Shown in pieces: positions 18,084-27,028 of a stretch of 64,000 nt of DNA. The DNA comes from GCA-2697345 sp002697345. GTDB taxonomy: Bacteria > Pseudomonadota > Alphaproteobacteria > Rhodobacterales > Rhodobacteraceae. The DNA is taken from assembly GCA_943787605.1 (NCBI GenBank), contig CALSNB010000001.1, forward strand, positions 1,302,001-1,366,000, written 5' to 3'. Below the pieces are notes generated by a model. The model was not told the DNA's origin. It did no database searches and saw nothing but the letters and a program-made list of their open reading frames with translations. Numbering within the stretch: position 1 is the first letter of the stretch; each line of letters opens with the position of its first letter. The position numbers and the translations under genes are program-made.

Positions 18084-19127
18084 ATGTTAAACATTAGTAC
18101 ACAAATCATTCACCTTCATAAGCGTTTCCCATTAGCTATAAGTAGAGGCGTAATGACCGGCTCAGATAACCTTTTTATTCATGTAGAAGAAAATGGTGTT
18201 ACAGGTATTGGCGAGATGGCTCCAGGGTCAACTGAAGGTGCACAAACTCCTCAAGAGGGGGCAAAAATGCTATCTGATTTTTGTGCGAGTGAGAAGAGTT
18301 CTAATTCAATCCAAGAAACTTATGATAACGCTATGGGTGCGGGTGTAGCAGCATGTGCCGTGGCAGCTCTAGACATGGCCCTCTGGGATTTGAGAGCAAA
18401 ACAAGCCGGTCTCCCATTATATAAACTACTCGGCTTATCTAGAAATGTCGTACCAACTTCCGTAACTGTAGGGATTAACCCACCGGAAGTTGTTAGAGAA
18501 AGAGTACCACTATTACTAGACGGAACCGGTGTCAAAGCTCTCAAAGTTAAACTAGGGTCCCCAGATGGTTTAGATGCTGATCAAGCGATGTTTTCTGCGG
18601 TGCTAGAAATGACAGAAAACCGTTCTACCGTTGTAAGAGTTGATGCAAACGGAGGCTGGACAGTACCCCAAGCAAAAAAAATGATGCAATGGCTGGCAGA
18701 TCGTGGAGTAGAATACATCGAACAACCACTCAAAAAAGGTGAAGAGGATGGTCTAATTCACCTGTTCAAGGATCGCCCACTACCTATCTACGTTGATGAA
18801 AGTTGTAGAGTATCATCAAACATTCCTAGCTTTGCCGATCGAGTGGATGGAGTAAATCTAAAGTTAATGAAGTGTGGTGGAATTACTGAAGCCCTTAGAA
18901 TTGTAAGCACAGCTAGGGCATTTGGTCTAAAAACTATGATTGGCTGTATGGGAGAAAGCTCAGTATCTATCGCTGCAGGGGCTTCAATAGGCTCGCTGTT
19001 TGATTATATTGACCTTGATTCTCACTTAAATTTAGACCCAGACCCCTGTAGTGGTGCGGAAATGACAGATGGAAAAATCTTGCCAACTAATAATCTAGGC
19101 CATGGGGGAGGTATTTTAAATGCTTAA
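18084..19127 (+). CDS. dgcA: enolase-superfamily racemase DgcA (N-acetyl-D-glutamate racemase / dipeptide epimerase-like)
   Basis: 347 aa. Enolase-superfamily MLE-subgroup features: an N-terminal capping domain to about residue 115, the acid/base Lys pair around KALKVKLG (about 152-158), metal ligands in RVDANGGW, EQPL and DESC, and the second catalytic Lys in KLMKCGG. Such proteins are annotated as dipeptide epimerases, but when paired with a DUF1611 gene they have been described as DgcA, which racemises N-acetyl-D-Glu. The pairing here is exact: dgcN overlaps by 8 bp. AAGGAT precedes the ATG. The substrate call rests on this context, not on a residue signature. Confidence 0.82.
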   Translation: MLNISTQIIHLHKRFPLAISRGVMTGSDNLFIHVEENGVTGIGEMAPGSTEGAQTPQEGAKMLSDFCASEKSSNSIQETYDNAMGAGVAACAVAALDMALWDLRAKQAGLPLYKLLGLSRNVVPTSVTVGINPPEVVRERVPLLLDGTGVKALKVKLGSPDGLDADQAMFSAVLEMTENRSTVVRVDANGGWTVPQAKKMMQWLADRGVEYIEQPLKKGEEDGLIHLFKDRPLPIYVDESCRVSSNIPSFADRVDGVNLKLMKCGGITEALRIVSTARAFGLKTMIGCMGESSVSIAAGASIGSLFDYIDLDSHLNLDPDPCSGAEMTDGKILPTNNLGHGGGILNA

Positions 19128-20166
19128 AGCGAACCAAAAGTTAGCGTTATTTTGTGAGGCCACAATGGGTCAACCCAACACTAAAATGGCGGAGGGTATT
19201 TTAAGATATGGACCAAATGAGTGTGTTGCTGTCATAGATAGTAAAGCGGCTGGCAAAAGTCTAAAAGATTTTTGGAAATTAGATACCAACTTACCTATTG
19301 TCGGCACACTTAACGAAGCTATTGCCCTAGGAGCAGAGGTGTTGGTTCTAGGAACGGCACCGTCCGGCGGTCGCCTTCCCGAATCGTGGAAAGACGTAAT
19401 CCTCCATGCTCTTGATTCTGGACTGTCCGTAGTTAATGGACTCCACGATAAACTTCAGCCAATTTTTTCTGATAAATTAAAATTAGATCAATGGATCTGG
19501 GATCTTAGAACACCAGTTGGTGACTTACCACAAATTGGAGGCGCACGGGCTGCTGATTTAAACAATACAAGAGTATTGATGGTCGGAACTGACATGGCGA
19601 TTGGAAAAATGACTGCTGGTTTAGAAATCTATAAACACCTAAAAGATAATAACCATAACGTAAACTTTCTGGCGAGTGGACAAACTGGTGTGGCCATAAT
19701 GGGCGCTGGAATTCCTCTAGATGCGTATAGCGTTGATCATGCAGGAGGAGCAGTTGAAAGAATGGTACTAGAATCCTCAAAAAACGATATAGTAATCGTT
19801 GAAGGTCAAGGATCCTTACTACATCCTGGCAGTACAGCGACACTACCACTAATTCGTGGAACTTGCCCTACACATATGATTCTCTGCCATAGAGCAAAGA
19901 TGACACATCTCGATACAATTAGGAAAAACTCGGAGAATTTAATAAAGGTTCCGCCAATTAAAGATGTTATAGCATTGAATGAGGCCGTCGCTTCTGCGGC
20001 CGGAGCTCTTTTTAAAAGTAAGGTTGTTGGTATCTGTCTGAATACAAGAGAACTAGATGAAACATCTGCCCATGCTGAAATTGAAAAACTTGAAGCTGAA
20101 AGTGGTTTACCTGTTCAGGATCCAGTACGATTTGGTGCCGCCAAGATCGCTAATACTTTAATCTAA
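19120..20166 (+). CDS. dgcN: DgcN, DUF1611 family (D-glutamate N-acetyltransferase)
   Basis: 348 aa. The N-terminal half is a Rossmann-like domain. The C-terminal half has a P-loop of the type GTDMAIGKMTAGLEIY (about residue 153), followed by FLASGQTGVAIMGAG and VEGQGSLLHPG, as in DUF1611. Published work on marine bacteria assigns such proteins to D-Glu N-acetylation in the DgcN-DgcA pathway, allowing growth on D-Glu from peptidoglycan and proteins. The start codon lies inside the dgcA end with GGGGAGG just upstream, so the two are translationally coupled. A dedicated regulator (DgcR) is not in the window. Confidence 0.82.
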   Translation: MLKANQKLALFCEATMGQPNTKMAEGILRYGPNECVAVIDSKAAGKSLKDFWKLDTNLPIVGTLNEAIALGAEVLVLGTAPSGGRLPESWKDVILHALDSGLSVVNGLHDKLQPIFSDKLKLDQWIWDLRTPVGDLPQIGGARAADLNNTRVLMVGTDMAIGKMTAGLEIYKHLKDNNHNVNFLASGQTGVAIMGAGIPLDAYSVDHAGGAVERMVLESSKNDIVIVEGQGSLLHPGSTATLPLIRGTCPTHMILCHRAKMTHLDTIRKNSENLIKVPPIKDVIALNEAVASAAGALFKSKVVGICLNTRELDETSAHAEIEKLEAESGLPVQDPVRFGAAKIANTLI

Positions 20167-20224
20167 AACAAACCAAGCTTTATAATTAAATTACTTTAAT
20201 AGTCTTGTTCGCAATATTAGCGTG

Positions 20225-21511
20225 TCAAGTCCCGTGCTTATTTGGTGAGGAAAGCTTATCTCTTAGTTTATAATAGTTCATAGCAAGTGGAAGAAACCAA
20301 GGGTCTCCTTTATAAAATGGAAGTGTCCAAAATTTTTGATCCGAGAAAACAGTTTCTGCATTTTCAGCAAGAATCATACCTGCAGCTTTTTGTCCTAACC
20401 AACGAGCCCAGACTGTGCCTGAACCACAAAAACCTGCCGGATAAATAACACCGTCATGTATTGCTATTTTTGGCAACTGATCAAACGGAAAGGCCACATT
20501 CCCAAACCAATGATGGGATATCTTTGTATCTTTAAGTTGGGGTAAAATCCCCAACAAACCAGCCTTAAGCCTTTCTCTTGATTCGATTATATTTGACGCA
20601 AGACGGCGTCCGCCGAGCAATATTCGCTTACCATCAGGGGATGGCCGATAGTAATGCCCTAACTCTAAAGACTCTCCAAACATAGTTTTCTTTGGCATCA
20701 AATGACTCACAAAGTTTTCTCCTAATTCTTCGGTCGCAATAATTTCTGAAACTACGGGAATAAGGCGTCTCCTCAACCAAGGAAGCTCTTTCCCGGTATA
20801 GGCATTTGTAGCTACTATTAAGTGCTCTGATGTTATTGTACCACGATGGGTTTGGATCTTAAAACTTTGGCCAACCCTTTTAATATTTTCACCAGCTGTC
20901 TGTGAAAATATTTTTACTTTATCCCTAACAGCCACTCTAATCATTTCGTGAAGTAACTTGCTTGGGTGAATACCCCCAATATCTGGACGAAAAGTGCCAG
21001 ACTTATATTTAGAGCTGTCAATATAATCAGTTACCCCTTTTGCATCAGTTACAGTAGTTTGAATTCCAAAATTTTTATAAAATTTATCTGCATCTCTTTT
21101 GAGCTCATCCAAAGAAGTTTTATCAGGAATACCAAGAAATCTCCCAACCAGATTAAAATCACAGTCTAGTTTCTCTTGCTCAATAAAGTCGTACAAATCT
21201 TGTCGGGCAGCTATAGCTTCTACCTGAAATTGTTTCGCTTTCTCCGAACCGAATCGACGAACAAGATCTTTATTAGAAGGCCTAAGATTCCCACTCGTTA
21301 TTCCACCGTTTCGAGCAGCCGCACCCTCACCTAAATTATTTTTCTCTAAAATAACTACACTGTACCCAGCTCGGGCTAAAGGAATTGCCGCTCCCAAACC
21401 AGTGAAGCCACAGCCAATTACTACGACATCAACATGATCTGTCCAGCTAGTTTCAGGTGATTTTATGGGAGCTTTAGCATCCCACCAAAATGGTTTATCA
21501 TTTACTTCCAT
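20225..21511 (-). CDS. FAD-dependent amine/amino-acid oxidoreductase (DAO family)
   Basis: About 428 aa. The N-terminal FAD-binding Rossmann motif is VVVIGCGFTGLGAAIPLARAG with a downstream Glu (VVILEK), and GEGAAARNGGITSGNLRPS is the DAO-family second segment. The C-terminal part has GGRRLASNII and YPAGFCGSGTVWARWLGQ contacting FAD. It resembles gamma-glutamylputrescine oxidase/glycine oxidase-like proteins; oxidation of a primary or secondary amine with H2O2 release is likely. The ATG at 21511 with GGGAAG upstream is chosen over an in-frame TTG at 21523. It lies 55 bp downstream of livF on the same strand, so it probably acts on a compound the Liv-type importer brings in. Confidence 0.85.
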   Translation of the reverse strand: MEVNDKPFWWDAKAPIKSPETSWTDHVDVVVIGCGFTGLGAAIPLARAGYSVVILEKNNLGEGAAARNGGITSGNLRPSNKDLVRRFGSEKAKQFQVEAIAARQDLYDFIEQEKLDCDFNLVGRFLGIPDKTSLDELKRDADKFYKNFGIQTTVTDAKGVTDYIDSSKYKSGTFRPDIGGIHPSKLLHEMIRVAVRDKVKIFSQTAGENIKRVGQSFKIQTHRGTITSEHLIVATNAYTGKELPWLRRRLIPVVSEIIATEELGENFVSHLMPKKTMFGESLELGHYYRPSPDGKRILLGGRRLASNIIESRERLKAGLLGILPQLKDTKISHHWFGNVAFPFDQLPKIAIHDGVIYPAGFCGSGTVWARWLGQKAAGMILAENAETVFSDQKFWTLPFYKGDPWFLPLAMNYYKLRDKLSSPNKHGT

Positions 21512-21565
21512 GAAACTTCCCAATCGTGGCAGTTCGGCTCAATGAAAAAACTTACTTTTTTATTA

Positions 21566-22291
21566 TTAAACCCAAAATGCTTTTTCTAAGTCCTTAAAGT
21601 CATCAGCTGGACCTTCAAATTTATTTCTTCCTAATTCCAAAACATAAACGTAATCTGAAATTTTTAAGGCCTGTCTAATTTCTTGATCAACAATAAGTAT
21701 GGTCAAACTATCTCTGTCTCTTAGATCGGTAAGCATCCCATAAACTTCTTCTGCCAACATTTTAGAAAGCCCTGCGGTGGGCTCATCAATTAACATCATT
21801 TTAGGATCCGCCATCAAGGTTCGACCAATTTCAACCATTCGTTGCTGACCACCACTTAACTCTCCAGTAATCTGTTTTCTCTTCTCTTTTAAAACAGGAA
21901 AACGTTCATAATTTATTTCAATTTTTTCTTTAACCTGTTTTTTATCATTTCGAAAAGTCCAACCACCTAACTCTAAGTTAGCCTCTACGGTCATATCTTT
22001 AAAAACACCCGGCTGTTGAGGTATATATGCTAAGCCCTTAAGAATTTTCTTATAAGTGGGCACATTGACAATACTTTCACCCTCCAAAAGAACTTCTCCA
22101 GCATTCGGTGTTAAAAATCCAAATATAGCTTTTAGGGCAGTAGACTTTCCAACACCGTTAGCTCCAAGTATTGCAGTTATTTTATTTTTTCGAGCCTTAA
22201 TATTTAAATTTTGTAATATATTCAGATCTTTATAATAACCTACGTCAAGAGCCTTAGTCTCAAGTATAATGGGAACATCTGTTTCAGTCAT
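21566..22291 (-). CDS. livF: branched-chain amino-acid-type ABC transporter ATP-binding protein LivF
   Basis: About 241 aa. Walker A is LGANGVGKSTALK, the Q-loop is IPQQPGVF, the ABC signature is LSGGQQRMVEIGRTL and Walker B is MMLIDEPTAGLS, followed by the H-loop-equivalent DQEIRQAL. It is a cytoplasmic ATPase paired with LivG. An ATG at 22291 with AAGGAA upstream is the likely start; the frame also has a TTG at 22303. Last transporter gene of the operon. Confidence 0.93.
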   Translation of the reverse strand: MTETDVPIILETKALDVGYYKDLNILQNLNIKARKNKITAILGANGVGKSTALKAIFGFLTPNAGEVLLEGESIVNVPTYKKILKGLAYIPQQPGVFKDMTVEANLELGGWTFRNDKKQVKEKIEINYERFPVLKEKRKQITGELSGGQQRMVEIGRTLMADPKMMLIDEPTAGLSKMLAEEVYGMLTDLRDRDSLTILIVDQEIRQALKISDYVYVLELGRNKFEGPADDFKDLEKAFWV

Positions 22292-22323
22292 GTCTTTATC
22301 CAATTCCTTTTGTAGACTTAGTA

Positions 22324-23055
22324 CTAATCTTCTTCATCATCTGAACCTAAGTAAGCCTCGATAACAGTTGGGTCATTCTTGACTACATCAGGCGTTCCAT
22401 CCGCTATCAAATCACCATAGTTTAAAACAAGTAACCTTTTGCAAAGAGAGAAAATTGAATCCATCTGGTGGCTAATAAGAATTATTGCCGTTCCATCGTT
22501 ATTAACACGCTCGATATACTTATAAATAATTTCCATCAATTTTGGGTGAACGCCCGCAAAAGGTTCATCTAAAATAATTACATCTGGGTTTAACATTAGA
22601 AGACGTCCCAGCTCTAATAGTTTTTGTTGTCCGCCAGAAAGAGATTTTGCATATTCATTTCTAAGGTGATCTACTGTTAAAAACTCAAGAACTTCCATTG
22701 CCTTTTCATCTATCTCAGACCTACTCAAACCTTGATCTAACGCTAATGCTGGAACCATTAAATTTTCTAATACTGTCATTCTTCTAAAAGATCGTGTGAC
22801 TTGGAAAGTCCTTCCTAAACCATGGCGAGCAACTTCAAACGGCTGCAGTTGATCTATTCGGTTTCCTCCTAAATAAACAGTCCCACTATTAGGTTTTATT
22901 GCTCCATCTAAGACGTTTGTCAGTGTTGTTTTTCCAGCACCATTTGGTCCAATCAAACCTATTAACTCAGGTCCATTTATTTCAAATGATACACCCTTAA
23001 GTACGTGCAGACCACCAAAGTTCTTCTTTAAATCTTTTACAACGAGATTAATCAT
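22324..23055 (-). CDS. livG: branched-chain amino-acid-type ABC transporter ATP-binding protein LivG
   Basis: 243 aa. Walker A is IGPNGAGKTTLTNVL, the signature is LSGGQQKLLELGRLL, Walker B is VIILDEPFAGVHP and the switch His is in ILISHQMDSI. LivG-type ATPases pair with LivF under the LivH/LivM channel. Its ATG overlaps the livM stop by one base (TAATG), which implies coupled translation. It ends with an acidic tail (GSDDEED). Confidence 0.94.
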   Translation of the reverse strand: MINLVVKDLKKNFGGLHVLKGVSFEINGPELIGLIGPNGAGKTTLTNVLDGAIKPNSGTVYLGGNRIDQLQPFEVARHGLGRTFQVTRSFRRMTVLENLMVPALALDQGLSRSEIDEKAMEVLEFLTVDHLRNEYAKSLSGGQQKLLELGRLLMLNPDVIILDEPFAGVHPKLMEIIYKYIERVNNDGTAIILISHQMDSIFSLCKRLLVLNYGDLIADGTPDVVKNDPTVIEAYLGSDDEED

Positions 23056-24272
23056 TATGCAGACTCCTCGTTACTATCTGAAACTTTCCTCTTAGCAACA
23101 GTCTCATCGGCAACGTGGCCTCTTAAGAAGTAATTAATTATTGGTGCAATTATACCATTTCTAGAAAGTCTAAGTGTTATCATAAGAAGTGCGCCAAAGA
23201 TGACCAATCTCCATACTGTCATATCAACCTCTACACCGATTAACGGTACATCAAAGCTCGTTCGAAGTGTTTCCAATGTAAACTCAATAATAATAGCACC
23301 TATCGCTGCCGCAAATATATTCTCAATCCCAGCAATAACGGCCATGGAAACTACCAAGCTCATCTGTAGAATCATTAAATTATTTGGCGAAATTATTCCT
23401 ATATAGTGTGCAAAAAATGCACCTGCTGCTGCTGCCATCATTGAGGTTATTACAAAAAGCATTATCTTATATTTTGTTGTATTAACGCCCAATGCTGCCG
23501 CTGCGTCTTGATCCTCTCTAAGGGCTCGAATAAATAACCCAAACTTAGATTGAGCTAACCAGTAAAGGACCCCCAAACAGAAGAATAATAAAAAGAGCAT
23601 AACAAAGTATGGGGGTAAGGGATCTGTTTTATCAAAATGACGACCAAAGATAGTAATACCATTTTCAAAAAGCTTAGGCAACTCAAGACCAGCTTGTCCG
23701 CGAGTAATGTCGAGCTCAGAACTAATAACTGCTCTTAATATTTCAGTAAACCCTAATGTGAAGAGCGCAAGATAGGCTGCTCGCAAAGGCAAAACTAACA
23801 AACCTATAAGAAGACCAAATAATCCTCCCATAGCTATTCCAAGTATTATCCCAAGCCAAACTGGCATGGGGGTGACTTTTACACTACCATCCCAAATAGA
23901 CATAGCCTCCCTCAGACAATCCTGAACTAGAGTAGAGGAAGTAATTCCTATCGGGTTCACAATAACTAAATACTGGCTCCCCATAGCAAACTCTGTACAA
24001 ATATTTGTCGCTTCGGGCGAGAGGTATATATAATGACAAAAAAGAGCCGTAGTATACGCACCAATGCCAGTGAACCCCATGTGACCAAATGAAAACTGTC
24101 CTCCATACCCAGCGAGCATCGACCAACTAGAGGTTAGTATAGCGTAAAAGAACCCAGCGATCATTATGTGCATTACGTAAGGATAATTATTAGCTGTATA
24201 AATGAATGGAAATATCATTAAGAATGATATTATTATCACGCCTACAATTAGTGGTGCCTGTTGTTTGTTCAT
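23055..24272 (-). CDS. livM: branched-chain amino-acid-type ABC transporter permease LivM
   Basis: 405-aa inner-membrane protein with about 10 hydrophobic helices. Signature pieces are GYGGQFSFGHMGFTGIGAYT near residue 55 and IRALREDQDAAAALGVNTTKYKIMLF, the EAA-like cytoplasmic loop that docks on LivG/F. It is longer than many LivM proteins because of an extra loop (about residues 85-130) with acidic and Cys residues between early helices. Its start overlaps the livH stop by 4 bases (ATGA). Confidence 0.92.
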   Translation of the reverse strand: MNKQQAPLIVGVIIISFLMIFPFIYTANNYPYVMHIMIAGFFYAILTSSWSMLAGYGGQFSFGHMGFTGIGAYTTALFCHYIYLSPEATNICTEFAMGSQYLVIVNPIGITSSTLVQDCLREAMSIWDGSVKVTPMPVWLGIILGIAMGGLFGLLIGLLVLPLRAAYLALFTLGFTEILRAVISSELDITRGQAGLELPKLFENGITIFGRHFDKTDPLPPYFVMLFLLFFCLGVLYWLAQSKFGLFIRALREDQDAAAALGVNTTKYKIMLFVITSMMAAAAGAFFAHYIGIISPNNLMILQMSLVVSMAVIAGIENIFAAAIGAIIIEFTLETLRTSFDVPLIGVEVDMTVWRLVIFGALLMITLRLSRNGIIAPIINYFLRGHVADETVAKRKVSDSNEESA

Positions 24273-25540
24273 CCGAATTTTCCATGAGAACCACCAGAGA
24301 AACGTCTGCCAAACAGTCCAGTGGGTCTAAGTAATAAAGTTAAAAGTAAAACGATTCCTCCATAAGCAGGAATATATGAGGCCGCTTTTTGAGGGTCTGG
24401 TATACAACCAGTGCCAGCAGATTCTACTAAACCAACAATTATACCTCCAACGAAGGCCCCAGGAAGCGATCCCAAACCTCCAAGAACAATTATAACAAAT
24501 GACCGCATGGCCGGGATAGCCCCAACCTGAGGCAACCAAGAAAAGGCTTGTACGAGCAATGCTCCAGCAAGTGCTGCCAGCATTCCTCCAAGAGCAAATG
24601 CTAACATATTCATTCGGTTAGGGTTAATTCCAGCTATTGCAGCCGCCTCACGATCTAAGCTGACAGCTCTCAACGCCTTACCAGTCCATGTCCGGTGCAA
24701 AAAATACAACAACATTAGGAGTACTATTATACATACTACTGCAGCAGTAAAGCGGGGGTTAGAGATTGTTATAGTATCAAAAAGTTCCAAACCGCCCCGA
24801 CGTGTCTTAAGAAGCCATGGATCTTCCTTAGACGGCCAGTGAAGTCTAGGAAAATCAAAGTATCTTTTCGCTTTCACAGGATTTGACCCAACCGTAGCGG
24901 CAATAAAGTATTGAAGTGTAAAGGCTAAACCGAAGGTAACAAGGATACCATATTCCACTGGTCTATCTATTCTCCCATCATACATCGGAGTTAAAAATAT
25001 ACGTTCAAAAACTGCTCCAAGTATAAATGTTGAAACGCAGGCAAACCCAATACCAATTAGTGGGTTAATACCAGGAAACCAAACCATGGTAACATAATAC
25101 GCGGCCATTCCGCCAATCATGTAGAAATCACCATGTGCAAAGCTAACCACACCCAAAATCGAGTATATTAGAGTGAGGCCAAGAGCCATGAAACCGTAAA
25201 GTATACCTAGTATTATTCCGTTAGAAATCTGAGAGGCTACAAAAGATCCATTTGTCACACAACTATTACTAGGATCGGCAAAAGAAAACGATATCGCAAT
25301 TAAAGCAAACGCTGCAATCGGAGGTATTATCAGTAGACTTTTTCGGGTTTCAGGTGTTTTCAACCAAAGTGCTATAAGGCCTACAGGACCAGTAGCAGCA
25401 CCTATCATAGACCCAATATATCCCGCATTGGATGTATCCATATCTTTTTTTAAATAGGCTCGTCGAGTGCCAAATGCACCAACAACCCCCCAAAAGGTCA
25501 TCCAGAGAACAACACTCCAAAAAATGACTGGAAATTCCAC
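24269..25540 (-). CDS. livH: branched-chain amino-acid-type ABC transporter permease LivH with N-terminal extension
   Basis: 423 aa, about 120 residues longer than a typical LivH. The canonical permease begins near residue 105 (ISNGIILGILYGFMALGLTLIYS) and contains SFAHGDFYMIGG and RAVSLDREAAAIAGINPNRMN, the docking loop. The extra N-terminus holds a TM segment (first ~22 residues), a soluble linker, a Gly-rich segment and another TM (IIPPIAAFALIAISF). The start is a GTG at 25540 with GGGG 8 bases upstream; a nearby ATG at 25545 is followed directly by a stop. It is preceded by a 100-bp gap that holds a strong hairpin. Confidence 0.9.
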   Translation of the reverse strand: MEFPVIFWSVVLWMTFWGVVGAFGTRRAYLKKDMDTSNAGYIGSMIGAATGPVGLIALWLKTPETRKSLLIIPPIAAFALIAISFSFADPSNSCVTNGSFVASQISNGIILGILYGFMALGLTLIYSILGVVSFAHGDFYMIGGMAAYYVTMVWFPGINPLIGIGFACVSTFILGAVFERIFLTPMYDGRIDRPVEYGILVTFGLAFTLQYFIAATVGSNPVKAKRYFDFPRLHWPSKEDPWLLKTRRGGLELFDTITISNPRFTAAVVCIIVLLMLLYFLHRTWTGKALRAVSLDREAAAIAGINPNRMNMLAFALGGMLAALAGALLVQAFSWLPQVGAIPAMRSFVIIVLGGLGSLPGAFVGGIIVGLVESAGTGCIPDPQKAASYIPAYGGIVLLLTLLLRPTGLFGRRFSGGSHGKFG

Positions 25541-25580
25541 TACATTACCCCATTAGTTATAAAATTAGATTAATTATGCT

Positions 25581-25611
25581 TAGTGGCGATAATTTTAAAT
25601 TATCGCCACTA
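25581..25611. repeat. perfect 15-bp hairpin between the ABC binding-protein gene and livH
   Basis: TAGTGGCGATAATTT (25581-25595) and its exact complement (25597-25611) flank a single T. In the direction of transcription (minus) the stem is preceded by an A-run and is not followed by a U-run, so it does not look like a full intrinsic terminator. Such hairpins between binding-protein and permease genes commonly protect the upstream mRNA from 3' exonucleases and raise binding-protein levels; that role is inferred. Confidence 0.75.
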
Positions 25612-25640
25612 TTATTTTTTTTAATGGTAGTACTACCTAG

Positions 25641-26885
25641 TTATTGACTAACCCAGATAGCATCACCAGTTTTGTAAGCATCTGGCCAAACAATCGCTGA
25701 GTCAGTAGAATCCTCACCTTCGTTTTGGTATTGGATAACGGTCATAGCTGGATCAGGCCACTGATGCCACCACTCGTCACCTTTTCCGTCTACGCTAGGA
25801 TCTTTGCCTGAACCGTAAGGAAAATATATCCGGCCAAGTGTTCCATCGTGATCGATATTCTCAAGAGCTGTAACGATTGCTTCTCCATCTGTAGTACCCG
25901 CTTCATTTATAGCTTGAACCAAAATTGCGATGGAGTCGTATGCTTCTAAAGCATAACTTTCAATAGCACCCTTACCTGTTAGCGCTTTATAAGTCTCGTT
26001 TAATTTAAGCGCTTTATCATTCCACAAGTTTACAGGTATACCTATTCGCTGAACAAAAGCATATTGACCATCAGGAACATTTTCCCACCAAGCTTTACTT
26101 TCAAGAGCAACTTGACCAGCCTGGAAAGGTACATCCATTGGGCCAATTCCTGCATCAGCAGCTTGTTGTGCGAAGTTGTATCCAGCTTCACCAGTTGCAA
26201 GAACAATAATATAACCAGGGTCATACGCTTTTATGCGCTCAACAATTCCTGAATAATCTTGTGTTCCAATATCAACGCCATAAGTCGCGGCCTCAATACC
26301 ATTAGCTACCAAGCCCTTAGTTGTCTCAGCAGCTGCAGGGATACCATAGTCTGTATTCTCTGTTAAAATTGCCACTTTCTCAAGACCTGGTGCCAATATT
26401 GCAGACTGCCAAATCGTCGCTGACGCCCAAGAGCTTAGCGGTGCGATTCGGAAGATAAACTGCTGTTTGTCACCGGTAATTGTATCGTTCCAAGTTTCCG
26501 CAAAGACCACTGGGATTTTTGCATCGTTTGCAACATCTTTAGACGCAACTCCAACTGAGCTATGATAACCACCACCGACAGCCACTACGCCATCTTGTGT
26601 GATCAACCTATTCATCATCGCTGCTGCTTTTTCTGGTAATCCTTCTGTATCGGCAATAACAACTTCAATGTCGCAACCAAGTGCACCACCAGCCGCATTC
26701 AGATCTGCTTCTGCTAATTTCATAGCATCGCGCATTGCTTCACCTCCGCCAACAGCTCCAGGAGCTGATAGTGGGGCCAAACCGCCAATTTTAATAGGGC
26801 AGTCTGCTGCAAAAGATGCAGATCCTATTAAGGATACAGCAATCGCAGTCGCAATTCCATAAATTGATAATTTTGACTTATTCAT
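25641..26885 (-). CDS. periplasmic amino-acid-type ABC substrate-binding protein
   Basis: 414 aa. A classic Sec signal peptide (MNKSKLSIYGIATAIAVSLI, ending SASFA with cleavage before ADCP) leads into a type I periplasmic binding protein: IKIGGLAPLSAPGAVGGGEAM, VIADTEGLPEKAAAMMNRLI, VAVGGGYHSSVGVASKDVA and so on. It supplies ligand to LivHMGF; the ligand may be any amino acid, amide or short polyol amine. GGAGG lies 8 bases upstream of the ATG. The gene is the first of the transporter operon, separated from livH by the hairpin at 25581-25611. Confidence 0.92.
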   Translation of the reverse strand: MNKSKLSIYGIATAIAVSLIGSASFAADCPIKIGGLAPLSAPGAVGGGEAMRDAMKLAEADLNAAGGALGCDIEVVIADTEGLPEKAAAMMNRLITQDGVVAVGGGYHSSVGVASKDVANDAKIPVVFAETWNDTITGDKQQFIFRIAPLSSWASATIWQSAILAPGLEKVAILTENTDYGIPAAAETTKGLVANGIEAATYGVDIGTQDYSGIVERIKAYDPGYIIVLATGEAGYNFAQQAADAGIGPMDVPFQAGQVALESKAWWENVPDGQYAFVQRIGIPVNLWNDKALKLNETYKALTGKGAIESYALEAYDSIAILVQAINEAGTTDGEAIVTALENIDHDGTLGRIYFPYGSGKDPSVDGKGDEWWHQWPDPAMTVIQYQNEGEDSTDSAIVWPDAYKTGDAIWVSQ

Positions 26886-27028
26886 GTTTTAACCTCCATA
26901 AAAGACATGATTCGATAAAAGAGCGTACCATGATAAATATGAAAGAACAAAACCCTAAACTATCAATCAAACAAATATATTTTAGTACCTATCGAATTAA
27001 AAATTTTTTCTTACATTATGATACCAAA

